Shown: in pieces, positions 25,023 to 34,084 of the stretch
Position numbering within the stretch: the first letter of the stretch is position 1
Layout: every line of letters begins with the position of its first letter
From: Christensenella intestinihominis
GTDB lineage: Bacteria > Bacillota > Clostridia > Christensenellales > Christensenellaceae
Reading direction: 5' to 3'
DNA: 64,000 nt
Assembly (NCBI RefSeq): GCF_001678845.1
Contig: NZ_MAIQ01000003.1
Span: forward strand, 234,533-298,532
Notes under the pieces: generated by a model
What the model saw: the letters and a program-made list of their open reading frames with translations, nothing else
The model's database searches: none
What the model was told of the DNA's origin: nothing
Position numbers and translations under genes: made by a program

Positions 25023-26660
25023 ATGCGGGGGAAAATCAATAAACGGATATTGGCGGCGGCTGCGCTTTTGCTGTGCGGCTCGCTGCTGGCGGGCTGCCAG
25101 CCCACGCCGGAAAAGCAGGCGGTTGTACAGAAAAAAGAGGATATCCCGGTTGAAGCCGTACCGCAGCCGGACGGGCCGACGGAACACGAAGCGCATTATG
25201 CGCCGATGCAGTACCAGGTATCGGAACACTGGAAAGAGGATATCACAAAGGACGAAAATTTCACTGTGAATGCGGATGTGGACGTGGAAATGCCGGAAGC
25301 GGCGGTTTATCCGGTGCAGGAGCTTTCCATGCTGGAGCTGACACAGGAACGCGCCGACGGCCTGATCGCATATTTTGCAGGCGGGGACGCGGAATTTTAC
25401 CAGATGCCCCTTCCCATGACCAAGGCCGACTGGGAAGAACGGATTCTGGAACTCAGGCAAAGCCTCGCGGAGGAAGAAGCAAACGGGCACAGCGAAAGCG
25501 CGGAAGAGCTTCGCAATTATATCGATGAAGCGGAAAAAAGCTGGGCAAACGCGCCCGAAGAAAACAAGATGGAACCCGCCGACACCAAATTCACCTACCA
25601 GCTCGATTATGATACGGGCGAGCCGATGACGGAGGAAGGCGAAAATTATATCAACCTCGCGGTGAAAAGCGGCGATGGAATCAACCGGGTGATCTCGGCG
25701 TCGCGCGCCAACGCCGCCGACGGCACGACCTATTTTTCTTACCGTGAATGCATGGAGTTTGAGCGGGAATCCACAACGCTGATGCAGGAGGAAGCCAACG
25801 CGCAGGACCGCGCGGCGGCGGTGAATTATGAGGAACCTTCCCGCTCAGAGGAATTGGAGCGGATTGATAAAGAGGACGCCCGCATCGCCTCGCTCAAGGA
25901 AAAATACGCACAGAACGATCTCGATATGGAGGCTATGCAGCAAAAGGCCGTCGGTATCCTGGAAGAGATGGGCGTCACGGGAGTGCAGATCGAAAATTGT
26001 GAAAAGGCCCTTTACGAGCTGAATACGCAGGAGCTGACCAGTGCGTGGGGGCGCGAATACACCGAGCCTGCGCAGGAAGGCTGCTTTATCGAATTCGGGC
26101 GCGAATGCGGCGGCATCCCCTGTGTCGCACAAAGCGGCGGGCATTGGGGCCCCGGGATGTCTGTGGACGGGATGTATTCCGCGCCCTTTTACCCGGAAAG
26201 CGGCTATATGCTGCTCGATGCGGATGGAAAGATACGGGAATTTTCCTGGGCCAATGCGGCGCAGGTCGATGAAACAAGGGCGCAGGACAGCAGCATTATA
26301 CCGTTTGACGAAGCCAAGGAGCGCCTTGTCGATCACCTGTATTGGTACAATATGCCGCAGGAATCGGACCTGGCGGACCCGGACGCCCCGAAGTACAAAT
26401 TCCGCTTTGAAGTGGAAGAAGCAAAGCTTGTGATGGCCTACGTCAATGTGAAGGACGAGCCGGACAAGGTATTGGCGGTGCCCGCCTGGTATATCCGGGT
26501 GCAGGGGTATGTAAGGAATATGGACAGGGATACGATGGAGTACGGCGATGAAATAGAATCCAACGGCGACGAGGTTATGGTCAACGCGCTCGACGGTTCG
26601 CCGATCCTGATGCCGGGAGTACAGCAAATGATAAACGATTGGAATGCAATCGCAAATTAA
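25023..26660 (+). CDS. Lipoprotein of the CQPTPEK family (L4)
   Basis: The product is 545 residues with GGAGG seven bases before the ATG. Lipobox SLLAGC, mature start CQPTPEKQAVVQKKED. It is the close paralogue of the lipoprotein at 21721 along its whole length, including the helical segment (about 140-175), SVDGMYSAPFYPE and the terminal NALDGSPILMPGV. Its stop is 13 bases before the start of an ABC permease gene, so it is probably the first member or associated lipoprotein of that exporter operon. Confidence 0.75.
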   Translation: MRGKINKRILAAAALLLCGSLLAGCQPTPEKQAVVQKKEDIPVEAVPQPDGPTEHEAHYAPMQYQVSEHWKEDITKDENFTVNADVDVEMPEAAVYPVQELSMLELTQERADGLIAYFAGGDAEFYQMPLPMTKADWEERILELRQSLAEEEANGHSESAEELRNYIDEAEKSWANAPEENKMEPADTKFTYQLDYDTGEPMTEEGENYINLAVKSGDGINRVISASRANAADGTTYFSYRECMEFERESTTLMQEEANAQDRAAAVNYEEPSRSEELERIDKEDARIASLKEKYAQNDLDMEAMQQKAVGILEEMGVTGVQIENCEKALYELNTQELTSAWGREYTEPAQEGCFIEFGRECGGIPCVAQSGGHWGPGMSVDGMYSAPFYPESGYMLLDADGKIREFSWANAAQVDETRAQDSSIIPFDEAKERLVDHLYWYNMPQESDLADPDAPKYKFRFEVEEAKLVMAYVNVKDEPDKVLAVPAWYIRVQGYVRNMDRDTMEYGDEIESNGDEVMVNALDGSPILMPGVQQMINDWNAIAN

Positions 26661-26673
26661 GGAGAACAATGAA

Positions 26674-27495
26674 GTGCAAGCGCTGAGGACAGACTTAAAA
26701 CGTTCCCTTACCTCGTGGGGGTTTCTCGTAGGGATCATCGGCATGGCGGTGGCGGCATTTTTCGGCGTGTTCGAGCAGATGCTCCCCGTTTTCCAGGGAC
26801 AGGCGGAGGGCGGGCTTGCGGCCGGGTATTCCATCCAGCTTTCCATCGATTCGCTGAAAACGGACGTGGTGCTGCTGGTGCTGCCCATCCTTGCCGCCCT
26901 GCCCTTCACGACCGCCTTTGTGGACGACCATAAAAGCCGTTACCTGCGCGAATACCTTCCGCGCGCGGGCAAACGGCCCTATCTTGTTTCGCGGGTGGCG
27001 GCAACCGCGCTTTCGGGCGGGCTGGCGCTCTTTTTGGGCGTGCTCCTCGTCTGTTTCGTGTTTGCCCTGCTCTTCACGCCCATGGAGCTCGTGCCGCAGG
27101 AGGCGGAGGAAGCGCTGGGCGGCGCGGCCATGATAGGGGAGCCGGGCGGGGAGGTCGACGTTGCCGCCCAGCTGACCTTTACGGACCTGATGGGGCGGGC
27201 GCTTTTGTTTTTCCTGTCCGGGGCGCTGTGGTCCCTTGTGGGCGGGCTGTTCGCAACGCTTACCCAAAGCCGCTATATGGCGTACGCGTCGCCGTTCATC
27301 TTTTATTATGTGCTGGTGATCCTCTCGCAGCGGTATTTCAGGGACGCATATGTGTTAAGCCCGCAGGAGTGGCTGAACCCGTCCGGACTATGGAACGCGG
27401 GCATTTGGGGCGCGGCCCTCCTGGTGGGCGAGCTCGCGGTTCTTACGGGGATCGGGTATGGGCTTTTGATGCAAAGGAGAATGCAGGATGTCTAA
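26674..27495 (+). CDS. ABC transporter permease (first subunit)
   Basis: The product is about 273 residues from GTG 26674, eight bases after AAGGAG; an in-frame ATG at 26644 lies inside the previous gene. Six hydrophobic segments are visible, with the long first periplasmic loop (about 35-65) and a second loop rich in acidic residues (about 125-155) common in ABC-2 permeases of lantibiotic-immunity type. It overlaps the second permease by eight bases. Substrate unknown. Confidence 0.8.
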   Translation: MQALRTDLKRSLTSWGFLVGIIGMAVAAFFGVFEQMLPVFQGQAEGGLAAGYSIQLSIDSLKTDVVLLVLPILAALPFTTAFVDDHKSRYLREYLPRAGKRPYLVSRVAATALSGGLALFLGVLLVCFVFALLFTPMELVPQEAEEALGGAAMIGEPGGEVDVAAQLTFTDLMGRALLFFLSGALWSLVGGLFATLTQSRYMAYASPFIFYYVLVILSQRYFRDAYVLSPQEWLNPSGLWNAGIWGAALLVGELAVLTGIGYGLLMQRRMQDV

Positions 27496-28384
27496 GGTAA
27501 AGCAGTCGTGGTCCGTGGCAATGTATAATTTCCGGCAGTGGAAAAAGAACCCGCGCATCGTAGTGACCTTTGCGCTGGCTTTTATCCTCTGTTTCCTGCT
27601 CTCGAACAGGGCGGTGCAGTTCGCGCAGGAGCAGGGCACGATCATGCAGCTCGTGGAGGCGTTCGTGTGGACGTTCGGGGACGCGAACAATATCCTCATT
27701 TCCTCCCTGCTGCTGGTGCTGCTGTTTGCCGATATGCCCTTCATCTGCGAGGGAACGCCCTTTTACCTGATGCGCACCACGCGCGCGTCGTGGCTTATGG
27801 GCCAGATCATCTATATTTGCATGGCGACGGTTCTTTATATGGCGTTTATCCTGCTCGCGACCTCCGCGCTGTGCGCGCACAATTCGTTCATTGGCGACCA
27901 GTGGAGCGAAACGGCGGCGATGCTGGGATATTCGGGCGCGGGGGAAGCCGTCGCCCTGCCCGCGTTTGTAAAAACGCTGGAGATGAGCACGCCCTATGCG
28001 TGCATGGGGACCATCTTCCTGCTGATGCTGCTGTATACGCTGCTGATGGTGTCCGTCATGCTGGCGGTCAACATCCGCAAGGGGCAGTTTTGGGGCGTAA
28101 TCAGCGCGTTTTTATTCAGCCTGTACGGGCTGCTCCTAAACCCGCAGGTGTTCGGGCAGATGTTCGGCCTGCCGCAGGAGCTGATGTACAAGGCCAATGT
28201 GGCGGTGGGGTGGATGTCGCCCCTGAACCAGGCGACGTACCACATGCATAATTTCGGGTACGACCTGCTGCCCCGGCTGTGGCAGACCTACCTGATTTTC
28301 GGCGCGGCGACCGTCCTGTTGTTCCTGACGGCGCTGCGGGGCATGAAGAAATACAATTTCAATTTTACGGGGAGCGGCGTATGA
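27488..28384 (+). CDS. ABC transporter permease (second subunit)
   Basis: The protein has 298 residues and about six membrane spans. It starts with a cytoplasmic segment (KQSWSVAMYNFRQWKKNPRI) of the kind seen in ABC-2 permeases. Overlaps with both neighbours (eight bases upstream, four downstream) make it part of a tightly coupled permease-permease-ATPase unit. Confidence 0.8.
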   Translation: MSKVKQSWSVAMYNFRQWKKNPRIVVTFALAFILCFLLSNRAVQFAQEQGTIMQLVEAFVWTFGDANNILISSLLLVLLFADMPFICEGTPFYLMRTTRASWLMGQIIYICMATVLYMAFILLATSALCAHNSFIGDQWSETAAMLGYSGAGEAVALPAFVKTLEMSTPYACMGTIFLLMLLYTLLMVSVMLAVNIRKGQFWGVISAFLFSLYGLLLNPQVFGQMFGLPQELMYKANVAVGWMSPLNQATYHMHNFGYDLLPRLWQTYLIFGAATVLLFLTALRGMKKYNFNFTGSGV

Positions 28385-29025
28385 AGGATATTTCAATCAG
28401 CGTACAGCATGTGTATAAGGATTTTAACGGCGAAGAGGTGCTGCGGGACGTGCACCATGATTTTGAGTCGGGAAAAATCCACGGCATTGTGGGCAACAAC
28501 GGCTCGGGGAAAACGGTGCTTTTCAAGTGCATCTGCGGGTTCCTGTTTCCCTCGAAGGGAAGGATTATGGTGGACTACGAGCAGGTGGGGAAAGACATGG
28601 ATTTTCCGGAGGACATGGGCATTATCATCGAAACGCCGGGCTTTTTGCCCACGCTTACGGGCATGAAGAACCTGCAACTCCTGGCTTCCCTCAAGCGGAA
28701 GATCGGGGATAAGGAAATCCGGGAGACGATTAAAAAGGTGGGACTTGACCCGAATCTTAAAAAGCATGTGGCCAAATATTCCCTTGGAATGCGGCAGCGC
28801 CTCGGCATCGCGCAGGCGATCATGGAAGACCCGTCCCTGCTGATCCTCGACGAGCCGTTCAACGGACTCGACAAAAAGGGCGTGCGGGATATGCGCGAAC
28901 TCATCAAGGAGCTGCGCAGCAAGGGCAAGACAATCCTGCTGGCAAGCCATAACGCGGGCGATATTGAAGAGCTGTGCGATACCGTGTGCGAAATGGACGC
29001 GGGCATATTGACGACGGTGCGGTAA
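28381..29025 (+). CDS. ABC transporter ATP-binding protein
   Basis: The product is 214 residues from ATG 28381, which overlaps the permease stop by four bases. Walker A is GNNGSGKT, the signature YSLGMRQRLG, and Walker B with D-loop LLILDEPFNGLD, followed by the switch histidine in LLASHN. The short C-terminus fits an ABC-2-type exporter ATPase. It serves the two preceding permeases. Confidence 0.9.
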   Translation: MKDISISVQHVYKDFNGEEVLRDVHHDFESGKIHGIVGNNGSGKTVLFKCICGFLFPSKGRIMVDYEQVGKDMDFPEDMGIIIETPGFLPTLTGMKNLQLLASLKRKIGDKEIRETIKKVGLDPNLKKHVAKYSLGMRQRLGIAQAIMEDPSLLILDEPFNGLDKKGVRDMRELIKELRSKGKTILLASHNAGDIEELCDTVCEMDAGILTTVR

Positions 29026-29143
29026 AAAGGGGTCCCCGCGCAAGCCCAATAAAGCGAAGCGAATGCCTGACGTTCCAAGAGCCGGAGGCGATTGGCAAAC
29101 GGAAGGTATGCAAAGCGATGGGTTGCGTGGTGAAAAGGAGCGT

Positions 29144-29917
29144 ATGCGTGTGAATACGGGAGGGCAGATGGAGCTTTACGGGGAACAAAAAACGGAACAT
29201 AGCGGCCTTGGCGGCGGCGCGGAACCTATCATCAGCATCAGGAACCTGGTTAAGATATACAAAACGAAAAAGGTGCGCTTCCGGGCGCTCGGGGGCGTTG
29301 ACCTCGATATCTGGCCGGGCGAGTTTGTGGCGGTGGTGGGGACGTCGGGCAGCGGAAAATCCACGCTTTTAAACCTTGCCGCGGGCCTCGAAAAGCCGAC
29401 GGCGGGGAAAATTTTTATCCGGGAAAAACCGATCCATAAAATGAAGGAGGACGACCTGGTGGAATTCCGGCTTAACCACGTGGGCTTCATTTTCCAGAAT
29501 TTCAACCTGATGGATACGCTCACCACCCTTGAAAACGCGGCGTTCCCGCTGATGCTGCGCGGGATGCCGCCGCTTAAGCGGGAAAAGCAAGCAAAGGCGG
29601 TGCTTTCGGGGCTGGGGCTTTCGGGACATCTTGCGCACGACCCGGACGAGCTTTCGGGCGGTCAGCAGCAGCGCGTTTCCATCGCGCGGGCCATTATCAC
29701 CAAGCCGGAAATTTTGTTTGCGGACGAACCGACGGGAAACCTGGACAGCGAAACGGCGGAGCAGATCATGGAGGTGCTGCGCGAAATTGTGCGGGAAAAC
29801 GGCACCACCCTGCTGATGGTTACGCACGATATGGAAAAGGCGCGGTACGCGGACCGTATCGTGCATATCGCGGACGGGGAAATTACAAGAATCGAGGAGC
29901 GAGGAGAATGGCAATGA
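29144..29917 (+). CDS. MacB/LolD-type ABC transporter ATP-binding protein
   Basis: The product is about 258 residues from ATG 29144. Walker A GTSGSGKST, signature LSGGQQQRVSIARAI, Walker B LFADEPTGNLD and H-loop MVTHD are all canonical. MNLMDTLT-like FNLMDTLTTLENAAFPL in the Q-loop region is typical of the LolD/MacB (MetN-distant) class that couples to FtsX-type permeases. The start is ambiguous: ATG 29144, GTG 29150 and ATG 29168 all have purine-rich sequence nearby. The gene overlaps the next by four bases. Confidence 0.88.
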   Translation: MRVNTGGQMELYGEQKTEHSGLGGGAEPIISIRNLVKIYKTKKVRFRALGGVDLDIWPGEFVAVVGTSGSGKSTLLNLAAGLEKPTAGKIFIREKPIHKMKEDDLVEFRLNHVGFIFQNFNLMDTLTTLENAAFPLMLRGMPPLKREKQAKAVLSGLGLSGHLAHDPDELSGGQQQRVSIARAIITKPEILFADEPTGNLDSETAEQIMEVLREIVRENGTTLLMVTHDMEKARYADRIVHIADGEITRIEERGEWQ

Positions 29918-31431
29918 AAAGAGGACTTTTGATACTGCTTGCGGCAATCATGGTATTTACGGCGGGAGGAACGGCGCTTGCGGCGGATACGCCCGGTTCG
30001 GCAGGCGTGCAGGGGCAGGAAGCGGGCACCGTGCTTTCAATCGACAACAACAACCTGTACCCGGGGATGGACAAACCGTACAGCAGCGGATATATGCCCG
30101 CTGTGGCGAATGGCAGCGCGTCCATCGTCCTTCCGCTGATATCGGCGCAGGAGCTGCAGGGCGGCAGCATCAACATGACGGTTGATTTGGGCGACGCGGC
30201 CTCCTCGCCTTTTATATTCCAGAATTACGACAAAACGGTGCCGCTGAAGGAACACGCGGTAAATAACGGGGCGGGCAAGGCAAAGGCCTACCTTGTGGAC
30301 CTTTCCCTGCCGCTCGCGGAGGGCAGGACGAACGGGCGCTATCCCGTGACGGTAAACGTGCAGGGAAAAGCGCTGGACGGGACGCAGTTTGCGCAGGCCT
30401 TCACCCTCTATGTGACGGTTGCGGACGGGATTGACCCGAATGCCCCGGCGCCGCAGGACCCGGGCGGTACGGATGTGCCTGCGGGCGATACGGGCGGCGG
30501 CGATGCCGGAGGCGGAGACACCGGCGGCGGGGGTTCCGGCGGCGGGGGCGGCGAGGAAGCCAAGCCAAAGCCCAAAATCATGATCGGCAGCTATTCGGTG
30601 AATCCGTCCCCCGTGCTTGCGGGGCAGGAGTTCGACCTGTCCGTTACCCTGCAAAACACGAACGACAGCCAGCCGATTAAAAACATGAAGGTTACGGTCA
30701 GCGGGGAAACGGCGGATATTATCCCCATGGGTGAAACCAATTCCTTCTACTTTAAAAAGGTGGCGAAAAAGGAAAGCGCCGCCGTGAATACCAAGCTGAT
30801 GGTGCAGCAGACGGCGGAGCCCAAACCGCAGAAAATATTGCTGCATATTGAATACGAGGGAGACGGGGCGACGGAAATTACCGCGGACGAATCCATTGTG
30901 ATCCAGGTGAAGCAGCCCGTGCGCATCGAATACGACGAGCCGGAAATCCCGCAGGAGGTCAACGCGGGGGATACGATGTCCGTTTCCATGAACGTGATGA
31001 ACATGGGCAAGGGGACGGTCTATAATGTGCGCGCGGAGCTTGAAGCGCCGGGCCTTGTGCCCGAGGGCAGCCTGTTCCTCGGCAACCTCGAGAGCGGGGC
31101 CTCGAAAAAGGGCGACCTGTATGTATTTGTGGGCACGCTCGATTCCGGAGGGGACGCGGACGCAAAATATGGCTATACGGGCGGGAAGATGACGCTTTCC
31201 TACGAGGACGAGTTCGGGGAGGTTGCCACGCAGGAATTCGATTTTTCAACCAACATCAATCCGCCCGTGATTAACGCCCCGCAGGAGGAGGAAGAGGAAG
31301 AAAAGCCGGAAACGCAAAGCCAGTGGTGGATTTCCGTCATCATCCTCGGCGCGGTGATCGGCGGCATCTTCGGCATCCGGTACGCCCTGAAACGCAGGAA
31401 GCAGAAAGCGGAAGAAAATGAGGACGCCTGA
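29914..31431 (+). CDS. Membrane-anchored extracytoplasmic accessory protein of the MacB-like transporter (CARDB/S-layer-like)
   Basis: The product is about 505 residues. ATG 29914 is favoured over 29908 because AGGAG is then nine bases away. An N-terminal signal peptide (cleavage near ALAADT) precedes a beta-rich domain (about 30-170), a Gly/Asp/Pro linker (about 178-215, GGGDAGGGDTGGGGSGGGGG), and two immunoglobulin-like segments (KIMIGSYSVNPSPVLAGQEFDLSVTLQN; VNAGDTMSVSMNVMNMGKGTVYNV) of the CARDB/COG1361 kind. A single C-terminal helix and a basic tail (about 470-505) anchor it. Lying between ATPase and permease, it occupies the place of the membrane-fusion protein in MacA-MacB or YknX systems, but it is not an HlyD-type adaptor. 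Confidence 0.75.
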   Translation: MKRGLLILLAAIMVFTAGGTALAADTPGSAGVQGQEAGTVLSIDNNNLYPGMDKPYSSGYMPAVANGSASIVLPLISAQELQGGSINMTVDLGDAASSPFIFQNYDKTVPLKEHAVNNGAGKAKAYLVDLSLPLAEGRTNGRYPVTVNVQGKALDGTQFAQAFTLYVTVADGIDPNAPAPQDPGGTDVPAGDTGGGDAGGGDTGGGGSGGGGGEEAKPKPKIMIGSYSVNPSPVLAGQEFDLSVTLQNTNDSQPIKNMKVTVSGETADIIPMGETNSFYFKKVAKKESAAVNTKLMVQQTAEPKPQKILLHIEYEGDGATEITADESIVIQVKQPVRIEYDEPEIPQEVNAGDTMSVSMNVMNMGKGTVYNVRAELEAPGLVPEGSLFLGNLESGASKKGDLYVFVGTLDSGGDADAKYGYTGGKMTLSYEDEFGEVATQEFDFSTNINPPVINAPQEEEEEEKPETQSQWWISVIILGAVIGGIFGIRYALKRRKQKAEENEDA

Positions 31432-32713
31432 TTTATTCAAGCTGGCGCTGATTAATTTAAGCAGGCGCAAATCGCGCACCTTCCTCACCGTCCTCGGGGT
31501 GATCGTGGGAACGGCGTGCATCGTTTTGATGCTGTCAATCGGGTATTCCAATTATAAGCAGTTTGAAGGGATGCTGACGGACAACACGGCGCTCACGCGG
31601 ATCGAAATCGACGATTATTCCCAGTCCGCCATGTCCGGGCGCGGCGGCATCACGGACAGCACGGTGCAGTCCATTGCGGCGATGGAGCATGTGGAGGCGG
31701 CGTCCCCCGCGGTCCAGATTCCCGTTACCATCCGTACGGGCGCTTACGAGGCCAATACGCAGGTGACGGGAATCGACCCCGCCGTGCTGGACCTCGAATT
31801 CGAGGAGGGTGGAATGTTCGGACAGGGGGGAACCATGCCGGTGCTGGTGGTGGGCGGCGACGCGGTGCAGAATTTCGTCGACCCCAAGAATCCGCCCAAT
31901 TATGCGGACTGGGAGGAGTTCAGCAAATATTCGCCGGAGATCGACTGGCTGGGGACGGAGATGGAAATGCAGTTCGGGTTTACAAGCGAAGACCCGGAGG
32001 TGCCGAAGGGCAGCCTTTACCGCGCGTCGGTTTCCGGGCTGACGAAAAAGGCGCAGTCGCAGGAAAGCGGCAGCATTTACATGGACCTTGCCGTCGCAAG
32101 GCGCATGCTGATGGATAACCGGGAGCTTGCGGATTATATGGGCGTGCCGCTGAATTCCTACCAGCAGGTGATCGTGCGCGTGGACGACATGGACAATGTG
32201 CAAAGCGTCATGGACGAAATCAAGAAGCTCGGGTACCAGACGTACAGCGAAACGGAATACATTTCGCAGATGCAGGAGGAGCAGGGCCGCCAGCAGGGGC
32301 AGCTGTTCGCCATCGGCCTCATTTCCCTGTTTGTATCGGCCATCGGCATTGCCAACACCATGTATGCGAGCATCCTCGAACGGCGGCGGGATATCGGCAT
32401 CATGAAGGTCGTGGGCATGAAGATCAAAAAAATCCGGCAGCTCTTTTTGGCGGAATCCGCGATGATCGGCCTTTTGGGCGGGCTCGTCGGGCTGGGGGTA
32501 AGCTATATCGTGGTGCTTGCGATCAACACGGGAACCGAGCAGACGAGCTTCCTCGGGATGGTTTTTTCCGAAGGGATGAAGGTGGAAATACCCGCATGGG
32601 TGGCGCTCGGCGCGGTTGGCATTGCGGTGCTGGTGGGGATTGTGTCGGGCGTTTACCCGGCGCGCAAGGCGACGAAAATGAGCCCGCTCGAGGCGATGCG
32701 CAGCGGGAATTAG
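31418..32713 (+). CDS. MacB/FtsX-family ABC transporter permease
   Basis: The protein has 431 residues. One N-terminal helix (about 18-40, LTVLGVIVGTACIVLMLSIGYSNY), a large extracytoplasmic MacB-type domain (about 45-285) and three C-terminal helices with the FtsX signature (IGLISLFVSAIGIANTMYASILERRRDIGIMKVVGM and VGIVSGVYPARKATKMSPLEAMR) are present. FtsX/MacB permeases work mechanically on extracytoplasmic substrates such as antibiotics, lipids or cell-wall enzymes. It overlaps the preceding gene by 14 bases and forms a transporter with the ATPase at 29144. Confidence 0.9.
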   Translation: MRTPDLFKLALINLSRRKSRTFLTVLGVIVGTACIVLMLSIGYSNYKQFEGMLTDNTALTRIEIDDYSQSAMSGRGGITDSTVQSIAAMEHVEAASPAVQIPVTIRTGAYEANTQVTGIDPAVLDLEFEEGGMFGQGGTMPVLVVGGDAVQNFVDPKNPPNYADWEEFSKYSPEIDWLGTEMEMQFGFTSEDPEVPKGSLYRASVSGLTKKAQSQESGSIYMDLAVARRMLMDNRELADYMGVPLNSYQQVIVRVDDMDNVQSVMDEIKKLGYQTYSETEYISQMQEEQGRQQGQLFAIGLISLFVSAIGIANTMYASILERRRDIGIMKVVGMKIKKIRQLFLAESAMIGLLGGLVGLGVSYIVVLAINTGTEQTSFLGMVFSEGMKVEIPAWVALGAVGIAVLVGIVSGVYPARKATKMSPLEAMRSGN

Positions 32714-32740
32714 GCGAAATTCAACAGGAAAACCCAAGGG

Positions 32741-32783
32741 ATATGCGCCCGCGGGCGGGATTCGTTCCGCTTCGGGCGCATAT
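32741..32783 (+). terminator. Probable terminator hairpin
   Basis: ATATGCGCCCG (32741-32751) pairs perfectly with CGGGCGCATAT (32773-32783), followed by TTCGTT. The U-tract is imperfect, but the position after the MacB-type operon and before the next promoter fits. Confidence 0.55.
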
Positions 32784-32839
32784 TTCGTTCCGCCGTCCGT
32801 TTTCATTCCTGCTTTTGGAAAGGGAGGGAAACCCGCGGA

Positions 32840-32868
32840 ATGACAAAGCGTTCCGTGTCCGCTATAAT
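32840..32868 (+). promoter_or_regulatory. Promoter of the zinc alcohol dehydrogenase
   Basis: ATGACA and a perfect TATAAT are spaced by 17 bases, 31 bases before the start codon. Confidence 0.7.
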
Positions 32869-32899
32869 ATAACCAAACGGTACAAGGAGCTGCTTTGAA

Positions 32900-33952
32900 A
32901 TGGGCAAGATGATGAAGGCGGTTGTTTTTCAGGAAAAGGGAAGATTTGCGCTGGAAGAGCGCCCGCGCCCGGTATTGCGCGGGCCTGCGGACGCAATCGT
33001 CCGGGTGACGCTGGCATCCATCTGCTCGAGCGACCTGCATATAAAGCACGGGAGCGTGCCCCGCGCGAAACCCGGGGTGGTCGTGGGGCATGAAATGGTG
33101 GGCGTGGTGGAGCAAATTGGCGACGGCGTGCGCACGGTCCGCGTGGGGGACCGGGTGACGGTCAATGTGGAAACCTTCTGCGGCGACTGCTATTTCTGCC
33201 GCCGCGGATTTGTCAACAACTGTACGCACGAGTATGGCGGCTGGGCGCTGGGCTGCCGGATTGACGGCGGGCAGGCGGAGTATGTGCGCGTGCCCCTGGC
33301 GGACAACGGGCTCGATGTGATCCCGGAAGGGGCTACGGACGAGCAGGCGCTTTTCACCGGGGATATCCTCGCCACCGGCTATTGGGGCGCGGAGATCGGC
33401 GGAATCCGGGAGGGGGACACGGTGCTGGTGATTGGCGCGGGTCCTACGGGCCTGTGCACGATGGCCTGCGCGCGGCTGTACCGCCCGGCCTGCATCATTG
33501 CTGCGGACATATGTGAAGAACGGCTTTCCCTCGCGCGGCGCATGGGAATCGCGGATTTGACGGTGAACCCCGCGCGGGAGGACCCGGGAGAAACGGCGCG
33601 CAGGCTTACGCAGGGCCGCGGCGCGGACGTCGTATTCGAGGTTGCGGGCGGCGCGGACACCTTTGAGATGGCGTGGAAAGCGGCGCGCCCGAACGGGACG
33701 GTGTGCGTGGTTGCCATGTACGGACAGCCGCAGGCATTGCCGCTTCCGGATATGTACGGGAAAAACCTGACCTTTAAAACCGGGGGCGTGGACGCCAATT
33801 CCTGCGGGAAAATTTTGGAACTGATCCGGCAGGGCAGGCTCGACACCACGCCGCTGGTGACGCATCGGTTTCCGCTCGGCCGCGCAATGGAGGCGTATAC
33901 GCTTTTTGAAAGCAAGGCGGACGGCGTCATAAAAGTCGCGCTGGAACCGTAA
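32900..33952 (+). CDS. Zinc-dependent medium-chain alcohol dehydrogenase
   Basis: The product is 350 residues. The catalytic-zinc segment SICSSDLHIKHG and GHEMVGVV, and the structural-zinc motif C-x2-C-x2-C-x7-C (CGDCYFCRRGFVNNC) are intact. The Rossmann motif is VIGAGPTGL near residue 175. These enzymes oxidise alcohols or polyols with NAD(P). AAGGAG lies eleven bases before ATG 32900; internal ATGs at 32909 and 32912 are alternatives. It has its own promoter and terminator and so is separate from the MerR-controlled operon next door. Substrate is not evident. Confidence 0.88.
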   Translation: MGKMMKAVVFQEKGRFALEERPRPVLRGPADAIVRVTLASICSSDLHIKHGSVPRAKPGVVVGHEMVGVVEQIGDGVRTVRVGDRVTVNVETFCGDCYFCRRGFVNNCTHEYGGWALGCRIDGGQAEYVRVPLADNGLDVIPEGATDEQALFTGDILATGYWGAEIGGIREGDTVLVIGAGPTGLCTMACARLYRPACIIAADICEERLSLARRMGIADLTVNPAREDPGETARRLTQGRGADVVFEVAGGADTFEMAWKAARPNGTVCVVAMYGQPQALPLPDMYGKNLTFKTGGVDANSCGKILELIRQGRLDTTPLVTHRFPLGRAMEAYTLFESKADGVIKVALEP

Positions 33953-34004
33953 GATGCTTTCCAGGTATGGAGAAAAATAGAATATAGGGATTAGACCTTA
34001 AAAA

Positions 34005-34040
34005 GCATACCTCTTATCCTTGGGATAGGGGGTATTTTTT
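34005..34040 (+). terminator. Rho-independent terminator
   Basis: An imperfect stem (CATACCTCTTATCC with GGATAGGGGGTAT, several G-U or mismatched pairs) is followed by TTTTTT. It ends the zinc-ADH transcript. Confidence 0.65.
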
Positions 34041-34084
34041 ATGGGACAGGATATGAATAATTTGTAAACAGCAAAAAGAAGGCC

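Noticed and set aside
31535..33865. 776-codon minus-strand frame opposite the MacB permease and the zinc-ADH
   Set aside because: It spans two well-supported plus-strand genes and their intergenic terminator and promoter; composition is typical of an antisense shadow.
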